64,000 nucleotides of DNA from 3107 sp965216225 (GTDB lineage: Bacteria; Pseudomonadota; Alphaproteobacteria; Rhodobacterales; Rhodobacteraceae). Where the stretch lies: NCBI GenBank assembly GCA_965216225.1, contig CBDCFF010000023.1, positions 42,725-106,724 of the forward strand, read 5' to 3'. The position numbers were made by a program, and so were the translations under genes. Under the pieces are notes generated by a model. The model had not been told where the DNA came from. It saw nothing but the letters and a program-made list of their open reading frames with translations, and did no database searches. Every line of letters starts with the position of its first letter. Within the stretch, counting starts at the first letter, position 1. Positions 38,687-47,464 of the stretch are shown one piece after another.

Positions 38687-39100
38687 TCAGATCACCGTGA
38701 AGTTCAGCACGCCAGCCGAGGCCAGCGACAGTTCATAGTTCGCCTCGCCATTGTGACTGCCCGCATATTCGATCGCGGTGATCATGAACGGGCCTTCAAT
38801 GATGCCGAAATCCGGCACGATCACCTGAAAATCCGGCGATTCCCCGTGAAAGAATATCTGCCGCGCCCGTTCATCGGTCGTGTCGTCCCTGAAGACACCG
38901 GAACCAGAGACAGAGGCCGACTTGACCCCGGCCCCGGCCAGCAATTCACGCCAGCCGCCCTGACTCTCCAGGCTGGTCACATCCACCGCCTCGGCGTTGA
39001 AACTGATCCGCGTGGCGCGCAGCCCTGCGATGGTCTTGAACGATCCGCCGCCAGTCTGGTCGAGCTTGATCAAAAGGTCTTTGCCGTTCCGGGCAACCAT
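38687..39100 (-). CDS. GTA gp9, major tail protein
   Basis: A 137-residue TP901-1-type major tail protein: NGKDLLIKLDQTGGGSFKTIAGLRATRISFNAEAVDVTS, SGSGVFRDDTTDERARQIFFHG. These subunits stack as hexamers to form the tail tube. The frame is intact and follows gp8 by about 20 bases. Confidence 0.9.
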   Translation of the reverse strand: MVARNGKDLLIKLDQTGGGSFKTIAGLRATRISFNAEAVDVTSLESQGGWRELLAGAGVKSASVSGSGVFRDDTTDERARQIFFHGESPDFQVIVPDFGIIEGPFMITAIEYAGSHNGEANYELSLASAGVLNFTVI

Positions 39101-39121
39101 GGTCTTTTCTCCGGTTGAATA

Positions 39122-39533
39122 TCAGTTGTCATCCACGCGGGCGCGGAATCTCAGATCAATGCGGCGGGTCTCTCCGGCCCCGACACGGCGGGCGCTGGCA
39201 CGGTCAAAGCGCAGATAGACAAGCGTACCCCGGCTCAGGGACCAGCGATGCGTTCACCAGCGCCTCCGACACCGCCCCGGCGATGTCCTTGGCCCGCCGA
39301 AATCCGGCGGCGTCCGTCACCACGCTGATGGTGATCAGATGCTCCGCCCCGCCGCCGCTGGCATCGGATCGGTCGCGCACCTCCTCGGGGCCGAGGCTCA
39401 CATAGGTGCCGGGTACATCGCCGGCGGGCACCGTGTCATGGATCGCCGCCCCCACCAGCGCCGTCAGTTGCGCATCCCGTATCAGGCGCCGATAGATCGT
39501 GACCTGCAAGGCGGAAGAAACAGCATAGCTCAT
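39122..39533 (-). pseudogene. GTA gp8 (DUF3168 tail terminator) with +1 frameshift
   Basis: It reads MSYAVSSALQVTIYRRLIRDAQLTALVGAAIHDTVPAGD through VSEALVNASLVPEPG, then shifts at a run of four bases (CCCC on plus, 39228-39231). Removing one base restores TLVYLRFDRASARRVGAGET to LRFRARVDDN and a stop at 39122. Length is 3n+1. DUF3168 proteins cap the tail tube at the head end. The start overlaps the gp7 stop. Confidence 0.86.
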
Positions 39534-39857
39534 GCGCTGACCACCTCTCTTGCCTGACACAGCAGGAAACGGCCCATGGGGTCCGCCTCCGTCACCGACA
39601 GGATATGGAAAAGCCGGCTGCCCGCGCGAAACCTCTGATCTGCGCGGGGCCGGGAAGGCGCGCCCACCGGGGCCGCCCGCACCGTGATCTTCAGCGGCAC
39701 CTGCGACACTGTCAGATGATCCTGATCCCGCTCCCGCGCGGACCTCGGCCCATAGCGTCCCCAACGCCACCCAGCCGTCCTCGAACCCGCCAGCGCCGTC
39801 GGGCGCCCGCTGCGCCTCTTCCAGGACCAGCTTGCGTGTCAGTTCAGGCCGCCTCAT
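39530..39857 (-). pseudogene. GTA gp7 (head-tail adaptor) with +1 frameshift
   Basis: The first half is MRRPELTRKLVLEEAQRAPDGAGGFEDGWVALGTLWAEVRA. One extra base in a short C run (39733-39735 on plus) then shifts the frame. Removing it gives ERDQDHLTVSQVPLKITVRAAPVG to FLLCQAREVVSA with a stop that overlaps the gp8 start. Length is 3n+1. The family is the SPP1-type head-tail adaptor. Confidence 0.85.
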
Positions 39858-40449
39858 GCCCGCCCCCCAAGCAGGCGAACGGTCTTGTAGCGCTGGATGA
39901 GCGTATTCACCCCGCGCGGCAAAAGACCGGGCGCGCCCGCGTCTTCCGACCGGTTGTCATGGTAATGCGCCGCAAGCAGCAGAACCGCCTGCGCCAGATC
40001 CGCCGGAATCGCCTCCCAGGTCGCGCCATAGCCCGCCTGCAACACGATCTCGGCCACGCCTCCACATGGAATTGCGGGCAAACCCGCCCCGGTCGGCACC
40101 AGCCACGGCCAGTGGCTGTCAGGGACCAGGGCATAGCGAACCTGATCACTCACGCTTCGCGTCCCGCCCCGATCCACGGTCGTGACAGAGGTTACGGCAT
40201 TCACCGGCACCACGGGCAGCCCCTGCTGCCGATTGTTTCGCCAGCCATCAATCACCCAAAGAAAGTCCCGCGACAGCAGAATTTTTCCCGTCCGCGCCTC
40301 GACCGCCACCATCGCAGCCCTGAGCAGCCGCTGCAAAGCCCATCCTGCGCCCCGTCATCGGCAAAACCGGTCCCCAGTTGCAGATGCTCCCTGAACGCCG
40401 CCAAAGGCAAGGCCGATGCCGGGACAGAAGTCTGTTCGGTCAACATCAT
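39854..40449 (-). pseudogene. GTA gp6 (head-tail connector) with -1 frameshift
   Basis: The N-terminal part MMLTEQTSVPASALPLAAFREHLQLGTGFADDGAQDG is in a different frame from QRLLRAAMVAVEARTGKILLSRDFLWVI and the rest. Adding one G near 40340 (GGG to GGGG) would read DGALQRLLRAAM continuously. The span is 3n+2. The C-terminal 160 codons remain open, so an internally started fragment is possible. Confidence 0.85.
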
Positions 40450-40621
40450 GGAATTTCTCCAAAATCCACTCTCCGCCCAAAAGCCCGCCTGCGTGGCAGG
40501 GCCGGATACCGGGCGCACGCCCCCCCTGCCGCTCGAACGGAGGGAAAATGGCCAGACAACAAGGGATGTCGGCGTGCGCCCGGACGGGTTGCCGAAAAGA
40601 CAACCCGCCACGCTCAACCGA

Positions 40622-41803
40622 TCAGTTGATCGCGAATTTCAGCAGCTTGATTGCAGCAAAATCGCTGACATCGCCGCCCACGCGCTTGGTGGCATAGAAA
40701 AGCACATGCGGCTTGGCCGAAAACGGATCGCGCAGCACCCGCAGATCGGGACGTTCGGCGATGGTATAACCGGCCGAGAAGTCGCCGAAGGCAATCGCAT
40801 GGGCATCGCTCGCAATATCCGGCATATCTTCGGCAATCAGCACCGGATAGCCCATCAGGCGCGCGGGTTCCCCGGCGGCCAGACCATCCGACCACAAAAA
40901 GCGGCCATCGGCATCCTTCATCTTGCGCACCGCGCCCGCAGTCTTGGAGTTCATCACAAAGCTCGCATTGGCGCGATACTCGGCGCCCAGCGCATAGACC
41001 AGATCGACAATCGCATCGCTCGGCGCGCCGGCCAGAAAGTCGCCATCGGCACCGGTCGGGATATAGCCCAGATTGCTCCAGGTCCAACGGCTGTCGGCCA
41101 CCACCGTATGGGTCAGGAAGCCGGTCGGCTTGTCCACACCATCGCCGCCGACAAAGGCCGCCGCCTCTGCCCTGGAAAACTTCTCGGCGATACGTTTGGC
41201 CAGCCAGCCCTCAATGTCAAAGGCACTGTCATCCAGCAGGCGCTGCGATGCCTTCGGCAGCGCACTCAGTTCATGCAGCGGAATGGTGATCCGGTCGAAT
41301 TGCGCCGTGCCGGTCTCGGTCGCCGGACCGGCCTCGGTCGCCCAGCCCGCACCCATCTCCGTGTGATCGACCAGCACATCGTAAGAGGTCGCCTCCACAT
41401 TCACCACATTGGCGACAGCGCGCAGAGAGGACGTGCCGAACAATACCCCCTTGATCGTCTCGACAGTCTCCGGATCGACCAGAAAACCGCCGTCGGCAGA
41501 AACAGCCGTGGACATCGCCTTGCCTTCAAGCTCCAGCCCGCGCAGCCCGTCATCGTCGCCGGAACGCAGATAGGCCAGGAACGCTTTCTGATGCGGGGCA
41601 TCGACCCCGGCCGTGGTGGACAGGGCCGGACGGGCGGCAGTGATGGATTTCCGTTCAAACATGGTCAGCTTTTCATCCTGTTTCTGAAATTTCGCGTTGA
41701 TGTCATTCATGAACCCGGCAAGCGCGGTCTTGACCTCCGCCGCCGGAGACGGGCCGGCAGGCACATCGCTCCCGGCCCGAGCCTTCGTCTCGGTTTCTTT
41801 CAT
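40622..41803 (-). CDS. GTA gp5, HK97-fold major capsid protein
   Basis: A 393-residue capsid protein. The N-terminal scaffold-like helix (about 1-90, FMNDINAKFQKQDEKLTMFERKS) would be removed by the gp4 protease in RcGTA. The mature shell part has AFLAYLRSGDD, MSTAVSADGGFLVDPETVETIKGVLF, FSRAEAAAFVGGDGVDKPTGFL and ends LLKFAIN. The frame is intact. The start ATG 41803 has only 56 bases before an insertion sequence, and the protease gene normally upstream is missing, so maturation could not occur from this locus. Confidence 0.92.
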   Translation of the reverse strand: MKETETKARAGSDVPAGPSPAAEVKTALAGFMNDINAKFQKQDEKLTMFERKSITAARPALSTTAGVDAPHQKAFLAYLRSGDDDGLRGLELEGKAMSTAVSADGGFLVDPETVETIKGVLFGTSSLRAVANVVNVEATSYDVLVDHTEMGAGWATEAGPATETGTAQFDRITIPLHELSALPKASQRLLDDSAFDIEGWLAKRIAEKFSRAEAAAFVGGDGVDKPTGFLTHTVVADSRWTWSNLGYIPTGADGDFLAGAPSDAIVDLVYALGAEYRANASFVMNSKTAGAVRKMKDADGRFLWSDGLAAGEPARLMGYPVLIAEDMPDIASDAHAIAFGDFSAGYTIAERPDLRVLRDPFSAKPHVLFYATKRVGGDVSDFAAIKLLKFAIN

Positions 41804-41859
41804 GTACAGTTCCTGTTCAGAGAGTTTGGCGGGCGTCAGCCCCCAGAAAGGCCGGCGCG

Positions 41860-43202
41860 GAGAGTGTCCGCTCCTCTGTGTATCTGTGATCTGTACCATG
41901 CTTTGAGAGAGGAGCCATGACGATGACGATATCCAGGGAACTTCCGGCCGAACTTCTGGAGGGCTGCGAGCGGCCTGAAGACCTGCCTGGCGATGCCGGG
42001 CTGCTGAAAGAGCTCAGGATCAAACTGATGGAGCGGATGCTGGGGGCCGAACTGACCGCGCATCCGGGCTATGAAGACGGCAAGGATGCACCTCCGGGTC
42101 AGTCCAATCGGCGCAACGGCACAGCTGGCAAGCGCCTGAAGGGCCAGATCGGCGAGGCGCCGATTTCCGTGCCCCGTGATCGGGACGGCAGTTTTGAACC
42201 GGAACTGGTGAAGAAGGGCCAGACCCGGATCGACGGGATGGATGACAGGATCATCGGCCTCTATGCCGCCGGACGAGAGTGTCCGCGACATCCGCGCCCA
42301 TCTTGAGGATATCTACGGTCTTCTGGTCTCGCCGGATTTGATCAGCCGCGTCACCGACGCCGTGCTCGACGAGGTGCGCGACTGGCAAAGCCGGGCGCTG
42401 GAGCGGATGTATCCGATCGTGATCTTCGACGCGCTGCGGGTGAATATCCGCGACGCCGACAGCCGCATGGTGAAGAACAAGGCCATCTACATCGCCCTGG
42501 GGGTCAGCCGGGACGGCGTGCGCGAGGTCCTGGGCCTGTGGATCGCTGATAACGAGGGGGCCAAATTCTGGTTGTCGGTGATGAACGAGTTGAAGAACCG
42601 AGGTGTCCAGGACATTCTGATCGCCGTCGTTGACGGGCTCAAAGGCTTCCCGGAGGCGATCACCGCCGCCTTTGCGCAGACCACGGTGCAAATCTGCATT
42701 GTCCACCTGGTGCGCCACTCCCTGAACTTCTGCTCGCAGAAGTTATGGAAAGACCGCAAGGGAGTGGCCGCCGATCTGCGCCGGATTTACAGCGCCGCCA
42801 CCGCCGATCAGGCCGCCGATGAACTGGACGCATTCGAGGAGAAATGGGCCGGTAAATACGCCTCCATCGCCCCGGCCTGGCGACGGGCATGGCAGGAAGT
42901 AATCCCGTTCTTCGCCTTCGATCCGGCGATCCGAAAGATCATCTACACCACCAACGCCATCGAGAGCCTGAACCGGATGATCCGCAAATCAATCAAGACC
43001 CGCGGATCGTTCCCGACCGATCAGGCCGCAACAAAGCTGATCTATCTGGCCATCCGCAACTTCGAGAAAGGCGGCAGGAATGTTCGGGAATGGTTTGCAG
43101 CCCGCAACCAGTTCGCTATTATGTTCGACGAGCGCTTCAATGCGTGACTGTATTTGAAACCCCCATGGACCGGGACACATACACAGAATTCAGGACACTC
43201 CC
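41860..43202 (+). mobile_element. IS256-family element A, copy 1
   Basis: 1343 bp with imperfect terminal inverted repeats (GAGAGTGTCC..CTGTGTATCTG on the left; GGGAGTGTCC..CTGTGTATCTG read inward on the right). It is the same element as copy 2 at 48979-50312, which is 9 bp shorter. No target duplication flanks it: GTA sequence lies on the left and an IS5 remnant on the right. This suggests recombination between two former copies. Confidence 0.88.
41917..43147 (+). pseudogene. IS256-family (mutator) transposase, copy 1, frameshifted
   Basis: The N-terminal part (MTMTISRELPAELLEGCERP to DDRIIGLYAAG) and the catalytic part (SVRDIRAHLEDIYGLLVSPD to NQFAIMFDERFNA, with GLWIADNEGAKFW, VVDGLKGFPEAI and TTNAIESLNRMIRKSIKTRG) lie in two frames. 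One extra base sits in GGACGAGAGTGTCC near 42275. The same lesion is in copy 2. This copy also has a 9-base insertion at about 42731-42747 giving the residues QKL. Confidence 0.87.
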
Positions 43203-43340
43203 TGTTGAGAATTTCTTTTGTGATCTCAAGCAGTTCCGGCGCATCGCCACGCGGTATGACAAGACCGACACAAGCTACGCCGCGATGATCTACATTGCCG
43301 CCGTGCGATTCGCACTCAAGTGAATGTCCACAGGCCCTAA
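43203..43340 (+). mobile_element. 3' fragment of an IS5-family (IS427-group) element
   Basis: The segment codes for VENFFCDLKQFRRIATRYDK to YIAAVRFALK and ends with GTGAATGTCCACAGGCCCTA, nearly the same as the end of the IS5 element at 63437. It begins exactly at the IS256-A end, so the rest of the element was lost there. Confidence 0.85.
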
Positions 43341-43365
43341 ACTTATTCCAAAATAATCTCTTCTT

Positions 43366-43395
43366 CTCTGCTAAAATACTCCCGCCGGAGGCATC
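43366..43395 (+). repeat. Dispersed AAAATACTC intergenic repeat, copy near mltG
   Basis: CTGCTAAAATACTCCCGCCG followed by GAGGC shares its head with the sequences at 20045 and 58256. It lies between the IS5 fragment and the 3' end of mltG. Here the GC part forms only a short CGCCGGAGG-type pairing. Confidence 0.5.
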
Positions 43396-43491
43396 AAAAC
43401 CCGACACGATTTCAGCCGGCAAATTCGGCGACCCCATCCTCCAGGCGCCCGAAAATAACGCAACCCGCCCGTTGGGCAGGTCTGCGCAGAA

Positions 43492-44652
43492 TCACTTGCG
43501 GGCGCGCCCGGCTTCAATCTCGCGCCACTTCGCGACATTCCGGTTGTGCTCGGCCAGCGTCCCGGCAAAGGCATGGCCCCCGGTTCCGTCGGCAACAAAG
43601 AACAGATGGCCAGTATCCGCAGGATTGAGCGCGGCCTCGATGCTGGCCTTGCCCGGATTGGCAATCGGCGTCGGCGGCAGTCCTTCGATGACATAAGTGT
43701 TCCAGGGCGTTTCCCGCCGCAGTTCACTCTGCCGCAGCCCTCGGCCCAATGCCCGCTGCCCCCCGGTTATGCCGTAGATCACCGAAGGGTCCGTCTGCAA
43801 CTTCATCCCCTGCCGCAGCCGGTTGACAAAGACCGAAGCGACAAAGCCCCGCTCATCCGGCAAACCGGTTTCCTTCTCGATGATCGAGGCCAGCACCAGC
43901 GCCTCCTCCTTTGAGCGGATTGGCAACCCTTCCGCCCGGTTCTGCCAAGCTTCATCCAGAATGGCCGCCTGCGCAGCGGTCATCCTGACCAGCAATTCAT
44001 TCCGTTCCGTGCCCTCGAACACATCTTCGCTGATCGCGGCCAGTGTCCCTTCCGCCGGCACTTCCGTTATTTCACCACTCAGAAAATCCGCCTGCTTCAA
44101 GGCTTCGACGATCCGCCAGCTCGTCACCCCCTCGGCCACGCTGATCCGGTACCGCACATCCGGATTGCCCCGCGCATCAGGATATTCGCGCGGAATCTCC
44201 TCCCCGGCGGGATCAAAACGCGCAACCTCCTCATAACGATTGCTGTCGAGATTCAACTCGCTGATCTCAACCCGGTTGCTCGCCACACCGATTTGAAATT
44301 TCACTTCGGTCCCGCAGGTCGAATGCCCCGCACCGGTCAGGATCAAGGTGATCTCATCCATCGACGCGCCCGGCTCGATCAGAAAGCTTCCGGCCTTGAG
44401 CAGGGATGTATCGCGTCCGGTATATTCCGCACCCGCCCGGAACAGAAACCCGTTGCCGATCACTCCACGCGCTTCCAGCGCCTCGGTCACGGCGCGCATC
44501 GTCTGCACCTCCCCGCCCACGCGGAAACAGATCGGGGCGGTCAGTGGCCCTGCGGCGTCATACTGGTTCTTGCCCCACAGGATCACGCCGGCCAGCAGAA
44601 AGATGATCACCACCAGCAGCGTCAACCCATTCGAGGCCAGCGCGCGCCACAT
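43492..44652 (-). CDS. mltG: Endolytic murein transglycosylase MltG
   Basis: A 386-residue YceG-family protein. One membrane segment (about 8-28, GLTLLVVIIFLLAGVILWG), a LysM-like N-terminal domain, then the catalytic part with ASIIEKETGLPDERGFVASVF and NRLRQGMKLQTDPSVIYG; the Glu in IEKE is the catalytic residue. It cleaves nascent glycan strands. The start shares a base with the fabF stop. Last gene of the fab operon. Confidence 0.93.
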   Translation of the reverse strand: MWRALASNGLTLLVVIIFLLAGVILWGKNQYDAAGPLTAPICFRVGGEVQTMRAVTEALEARGVIGNGFLFRAGAEYTGRDTSLLKAGSFLIEPGASMDEITLILTGAGHSTCGTEVKFQIGVASNRVEISELNLDSNRYEEVARFDPAGEEIPREYPDARGNPDVRYRISVAEGVTSWRIVEALKQADFLSGEITEVPAEGTLAAISEDVFEGTERNELLVRMTAAQAAILDEAWQNRAEGLPIRSKEEALVLASIIEKETGLPDERGFVASVFVNRLRQGMKLQTDPSVIYGITGGQRALGRGLRQSELRRETPWNTYVIEGLPPTPIANPGKASIEAALNPADTGHLFFVADGTGGHAFAGTLAEHNRNVAKWREIEAGRARK

Positions 44653-45914
44653 CAGTCAGCCACCCGGCTCAGTACCAGCGATGCGTTGGTGCCGCCAAAG
44701 CCGAAGGAGTTTGACAGCGCCACGTTGATTTCCCGCTTCACCGCCCTGTTCGGCGCCAGATCCAGCGGCGTCTCGACGGCCGGATTGTCAAGGTTCAGCG
44801 TCGGCGGCGCCACCTGATCGCGGATCGCCAGCACGCAGAAGATCGCCTCAACCGCACCGGCCGCGCCCAGCAGGTGCCCGATCGCCGATTTGGTCGAAGA
44901 CATGGTGGTCCTGGCCGCCGCATCACCCATCAGACGCTCTACCGCGCCCAGTTCGATCGTATCGGCCATGGTCGAGGTGCCATGCGCATTGATATAGTCA
45001 ATATCCGCAGCCTCAATTCCGGCCCGCATCAGCGCCGCCGCCATGGAGCGATACCCGCCATCGCCATCCTCGGAAGGCGCGGTGATGTGATGGGCATCGC
45101 CCGACAGACCATATCCGATCACCTCGGCATAAATTTTCGCCCCGCGCGCCCTGGCATTCTGGTATTCTTCAAGCACAACGACACCCGCGCCTTCACCCAT
45201 CACGAAACCGTCGCGATCATCGGAATAGGGGCGGCTCGCTCTGGTCGGATCAGCCGCATGTCTGGTTGACAGCGCCCTGCATGCGTTGAACCCGGCAATC
45301 CCGATCTCTGAAATCGGGCTTTCCGCCCCGCCCGCTATCATCACATCCGCATCGCCCATCCGGATCAGCCGCGCCGCATCCCCGATCGCATGGGCGCCCG
45401 TCGAACACGCCGTCACCACCGCGTGGTTCGGCCCCTTGAACCCGTAGCGAATACCGACCTGACCCGACGCCAGATTTATCAGCGCACTCGGGATAAAGAA
45501 CGGCGACACCCGGCGCGGGCCTTGTTCGCGCAGCAAAACCGCCGTGTCGGCAATCGAGGTCAGCCCGCCAATACCAGAGCCGATCATGACCCCGGTGCGC
45601 AACCGGCTTTCCTCGTCCTCCGGCATCCAGCCCGCGTCCCTGACCGCCTGGTCCGCCGCCGCAATGCCGTAGAGGATGAAGTCATCCACCTTCCGGCGCT
45701 CTTTCGGCTCCATATAGCTGTCCGGGTTGAATGTCCCGTCGGAGCCATCGCCACGCGGAATTTCACACGCATATTTTGTGGCCACACGCGCCGGATCGAA
45801 CCGGGTGATGGTTCCGGCCCCCGACTGCCCGTCCAGAAGGCGCTTCCAGGTCACATCCACCCCATCCCCAAGCGGTGTAACCATCCCCAGTCCGGTGAAG
45901 ACGACTCGACGCAT
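44652..45914 (-). CDS. fabF: Beta-ketoacyl-ACP synthase II
   Basis: A 420-residue KAS II. The active-site Cys is in VVTACSTGAHAIGDA, the two catalytic His in NAHGTSTMADTIELG and SSTKSAIGHLLGAAGAVEA, and the protein ends NSFGFGGTNASLVL. ATG 45914 gives the family N-terminus MRRVVFTGLGMVTPLGDG; the frame stays open further upstream without similarity. It elongates acyl-ACP chains and feeds cis-vaccenate synthesis. Confidence 0.95.
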   Translation of the reverse strand: MRRVVFTGLGMVTPLGDGVDVTWKRLLDGQSGAGTITRFDPARVATKYACEIPRGDGSDGTFNPDSYMEPKERRKVDDFILYGIAAADQAVRDAGWMPEDEESRLRTGVMIGSGIGGLTSIADTAVLLREQGPRRVSPFFIPSALINLASGQVGIRYGFKGPNHAVVTACSTGAHAIGDAARLIRMGDADVMIAGGAESPISEIGIAGFNACRALSTRHAADPTRASRPYSDDRDGFVMGEGAGVVVLEEYQNARARGAKIYAEVIGYGLSGDAHHITAPSEDGDGGYRSMAAALMRAGIEAADIDYINAHGTSTMADTIELGAVERLMGDAAARTTMSSTKSAIGHLLGAAGAVEAIFCVLAIRDQVAPPTLNLDNPAVETPLDLAPNRAVKREINVALSNSFGFGGTNASLVLSRVAD

Positions 45915-46081
45915 ACCCCAGCCCTTTTCTCGAAGATGCCGAATGTTTTCAGGCCGTGATACCCCGGCTGGACACCCGGGGGCAAGCCGCTTTGCAAGGC
46001 ATTTGTCCACAGGCGGAAAAACACTTCCGCAATGGCGCAATGACCTGCCCCGGTGGCATCGGAAATCACTGCGACCCGGCC

Positions 46082-46828
46082 TCAGATCATTTCGGCAACA
46101 GGTTCCATCGGCACTGCACGGGCAACCGCCAGCGCCTCTTCAATCGCGATGGATCTGTTGAACAGGGCCCGGCCCACCTGGGCACCGGCAATGTTCCGCA
46201 CATATTTCAGGCGTGAGATGTCATCGAGCGAATCCGCGATCCCGCCCGCGATGACCGGGCTGCGGGCCGCATCGGCAACCATCGAGATCATCCCGACCGA
46301 ACCATCGGAATCGCCTGCGTAATTGTCTACATCCGTGACCAGAATCGCAGCCAGCGGCGCGGTCGAGAACTCCTCGACAAAGCGCGCCGGCTCGAATGCG
46401 GTCAAAGCGCGCCACCCGTCGATCGCCACGCGACCCCGATACACGTCCACGGCCAAAACGATCTGATCCGGGTGAAATTTCGCCGCTTCCTTTACGAAAT
46501 CCGGGTCGCGCACCGCCGCAGTGCCGATCACAACGCGCCCTGTACCGCGATCAATGGCCGTCTCGACATGCTCCATGGTGCAGAACCCGCCCGCAAGTTG
46601 CACGGGAATACCGGCCTGACGGATGATGCCCTGAACCAGCCCGCTGTTCGCCTCATTGCCGACAACCGCATCCAGATCGGTGACGTGCAGCCATTCCGCA
46701 CCAGCCGCGGCGAATTCGCGCGCCCGCTTCACCGGATCGACATGCCAGATTGTCGGCTCTTCAACTCTCCCCCGGCTGAGCGTGACACAATGTCCGTTCT
46801 GAAGTTCAATCGTCGGAAAAATGATCAT
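46082..46828 (-). CDS. HisA-like (beta-alpha)8-barrel protein
   Basis: A 248-residue protein clearly homologous to HisA/HisF: AAGAEWLHVTDLDAVVGNEANSG, IPVQLAGGFCTMEHVETAIDRGTGRVVIGT, ILVTDVDNYAGDSDGSVGMI, VIAGGIADSLDDI. The first catalytic position, Asp in HisA (xIDL), is Glu8 here (FPTIELQNG), while the later Asp (LAVDVYRGR) is kept. It sits between acpP and fabF rather than with his genes. A paralogue with a changed reaction is more likely than the main HisA. GGAGGAAG precedes ATG 46828. Confidence 0.82.
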   Translation of the reverse strand: MIIFPTIELQNGHCVTLSRGRVEEPTIWHVDPVKRAREFAAAGAEWLHVTDLDAVVGNEANSGLVQGIIRQAGIPVQLAGGFCTMEHVETAIDRGTGRVVIGTAAVRDPDFVKEAAKFHPDQIVLAVDVYRGRVAIDGWRALTAFEPARFVEEFSTAPLAAILVTDVDNYAGDSDGSVGMISMVADAARSPVIAGGIADSLDDISRLKYVRNIAGAQVGRALFNRSIAIEEALAVARAVPMEPVAEMI

Positions 46829-47012
46829 GGCCGCTTCCTCCGGGCAGTTGACAGAACCACCCCCCTGCGGCCCAGCCGTCATTCGCGCACAAATCGACGC
46901 TCCTCCTCCAGTATAGCACCGGATTCCCCTGTCCGCCCCCACTCAGGGCGAATCGAAAGAAAAAACGACACCCGATCAGGGCACCGCCTTTAAGATTGCC
47001 CCTGACAGGGAA

Positions 47013-47246
47013 TCAGGAAGCCTCGGAGATGAACTTCACTGCATCGCCGAAGGTCTGGATGATCTCGGCGGCATCATCCGGGATCTCGATGCCGAATTCT
47101 TCTTCAAAGGCCATCACCAACTCAACGGTATCCAGGCTGTCTGCACCCAGATCGTCAATGAAAGACGCGGATTCGGTGATTTTGCCTTCTTCAACACCCA
47201 GGTGCTCGACAACAATCTTTTTAACGCGATCTGCGATGTCGCTCAT
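47013..47246 (-). CDS. acpP: Acyl carrier protein
   Basis: A 77-residue acidic ACP. The phosphopantetheine site is Ser37 in DDLGADSLDTVELVMAFEEEFG. It is full length. In the normal order it follows fabG; here about 200 bases of its own leader remain before the insertion-sequence nest at 47453, so it must now rely on a promoter inside that leader or inside the nest. Confidence 0.97.
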   Translation of the reverse strand: MSDIADRVKKIVVEHLGVEEGKITESASFIDDLGADSLDTVELVMAFEEEFGIEIPDDAAEIIQTFGDAVKFISEAS

Positions 47247-47452
47247 GTTTGTTCCTCACGATCTGGCGGGACGTTCCGCCTTCCATTCCGTTTGGCCCGG
47301 TGCATCCACCATTCGGACCACTCTGGTCCCGCTTCAACGGCGGGAGGCCGATGGCCAAAACCCGCCACCGGTAAATCTGTGCCGCCTATATCACATGATT
47401 TCCGCAAGGCAAACGCTTTCCCTCAGGCACTCGGACACCATTCACATGCTGG
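47247..47452 (-). promoter_or_regulatory. acpP leader left between acpP and the IS nest
   Basis: 206 bases with no gene. In other Rhodobacterales this would be the fabG-acpP spacer. Because fabG and fabD are cut off by 10 kb of insertion sequences, the promoter driving acpP and fabF probably lies here. I see no certain -35/-10 pair. Confidence 0.4.
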
Positions 47453-47464
47453 CAACTGTGTTTA

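Noticed and set aside
31228..40449. Programmed frameshifting as the explanation of the GTA gene breaks
   Set aside because: The shifts go both ways, lie at different short runs, affect genes that are single-frame in relatives, and occur with a nonsense codon and loss of the head genes. Decay (or sequencing error) fits better.
41860..43202. Target duplication around IS256-A copy 1
   Set aside because: CCGGCGCG on the left and TGTTGAGA on the right do not match, so no simple insertion could be claimed.
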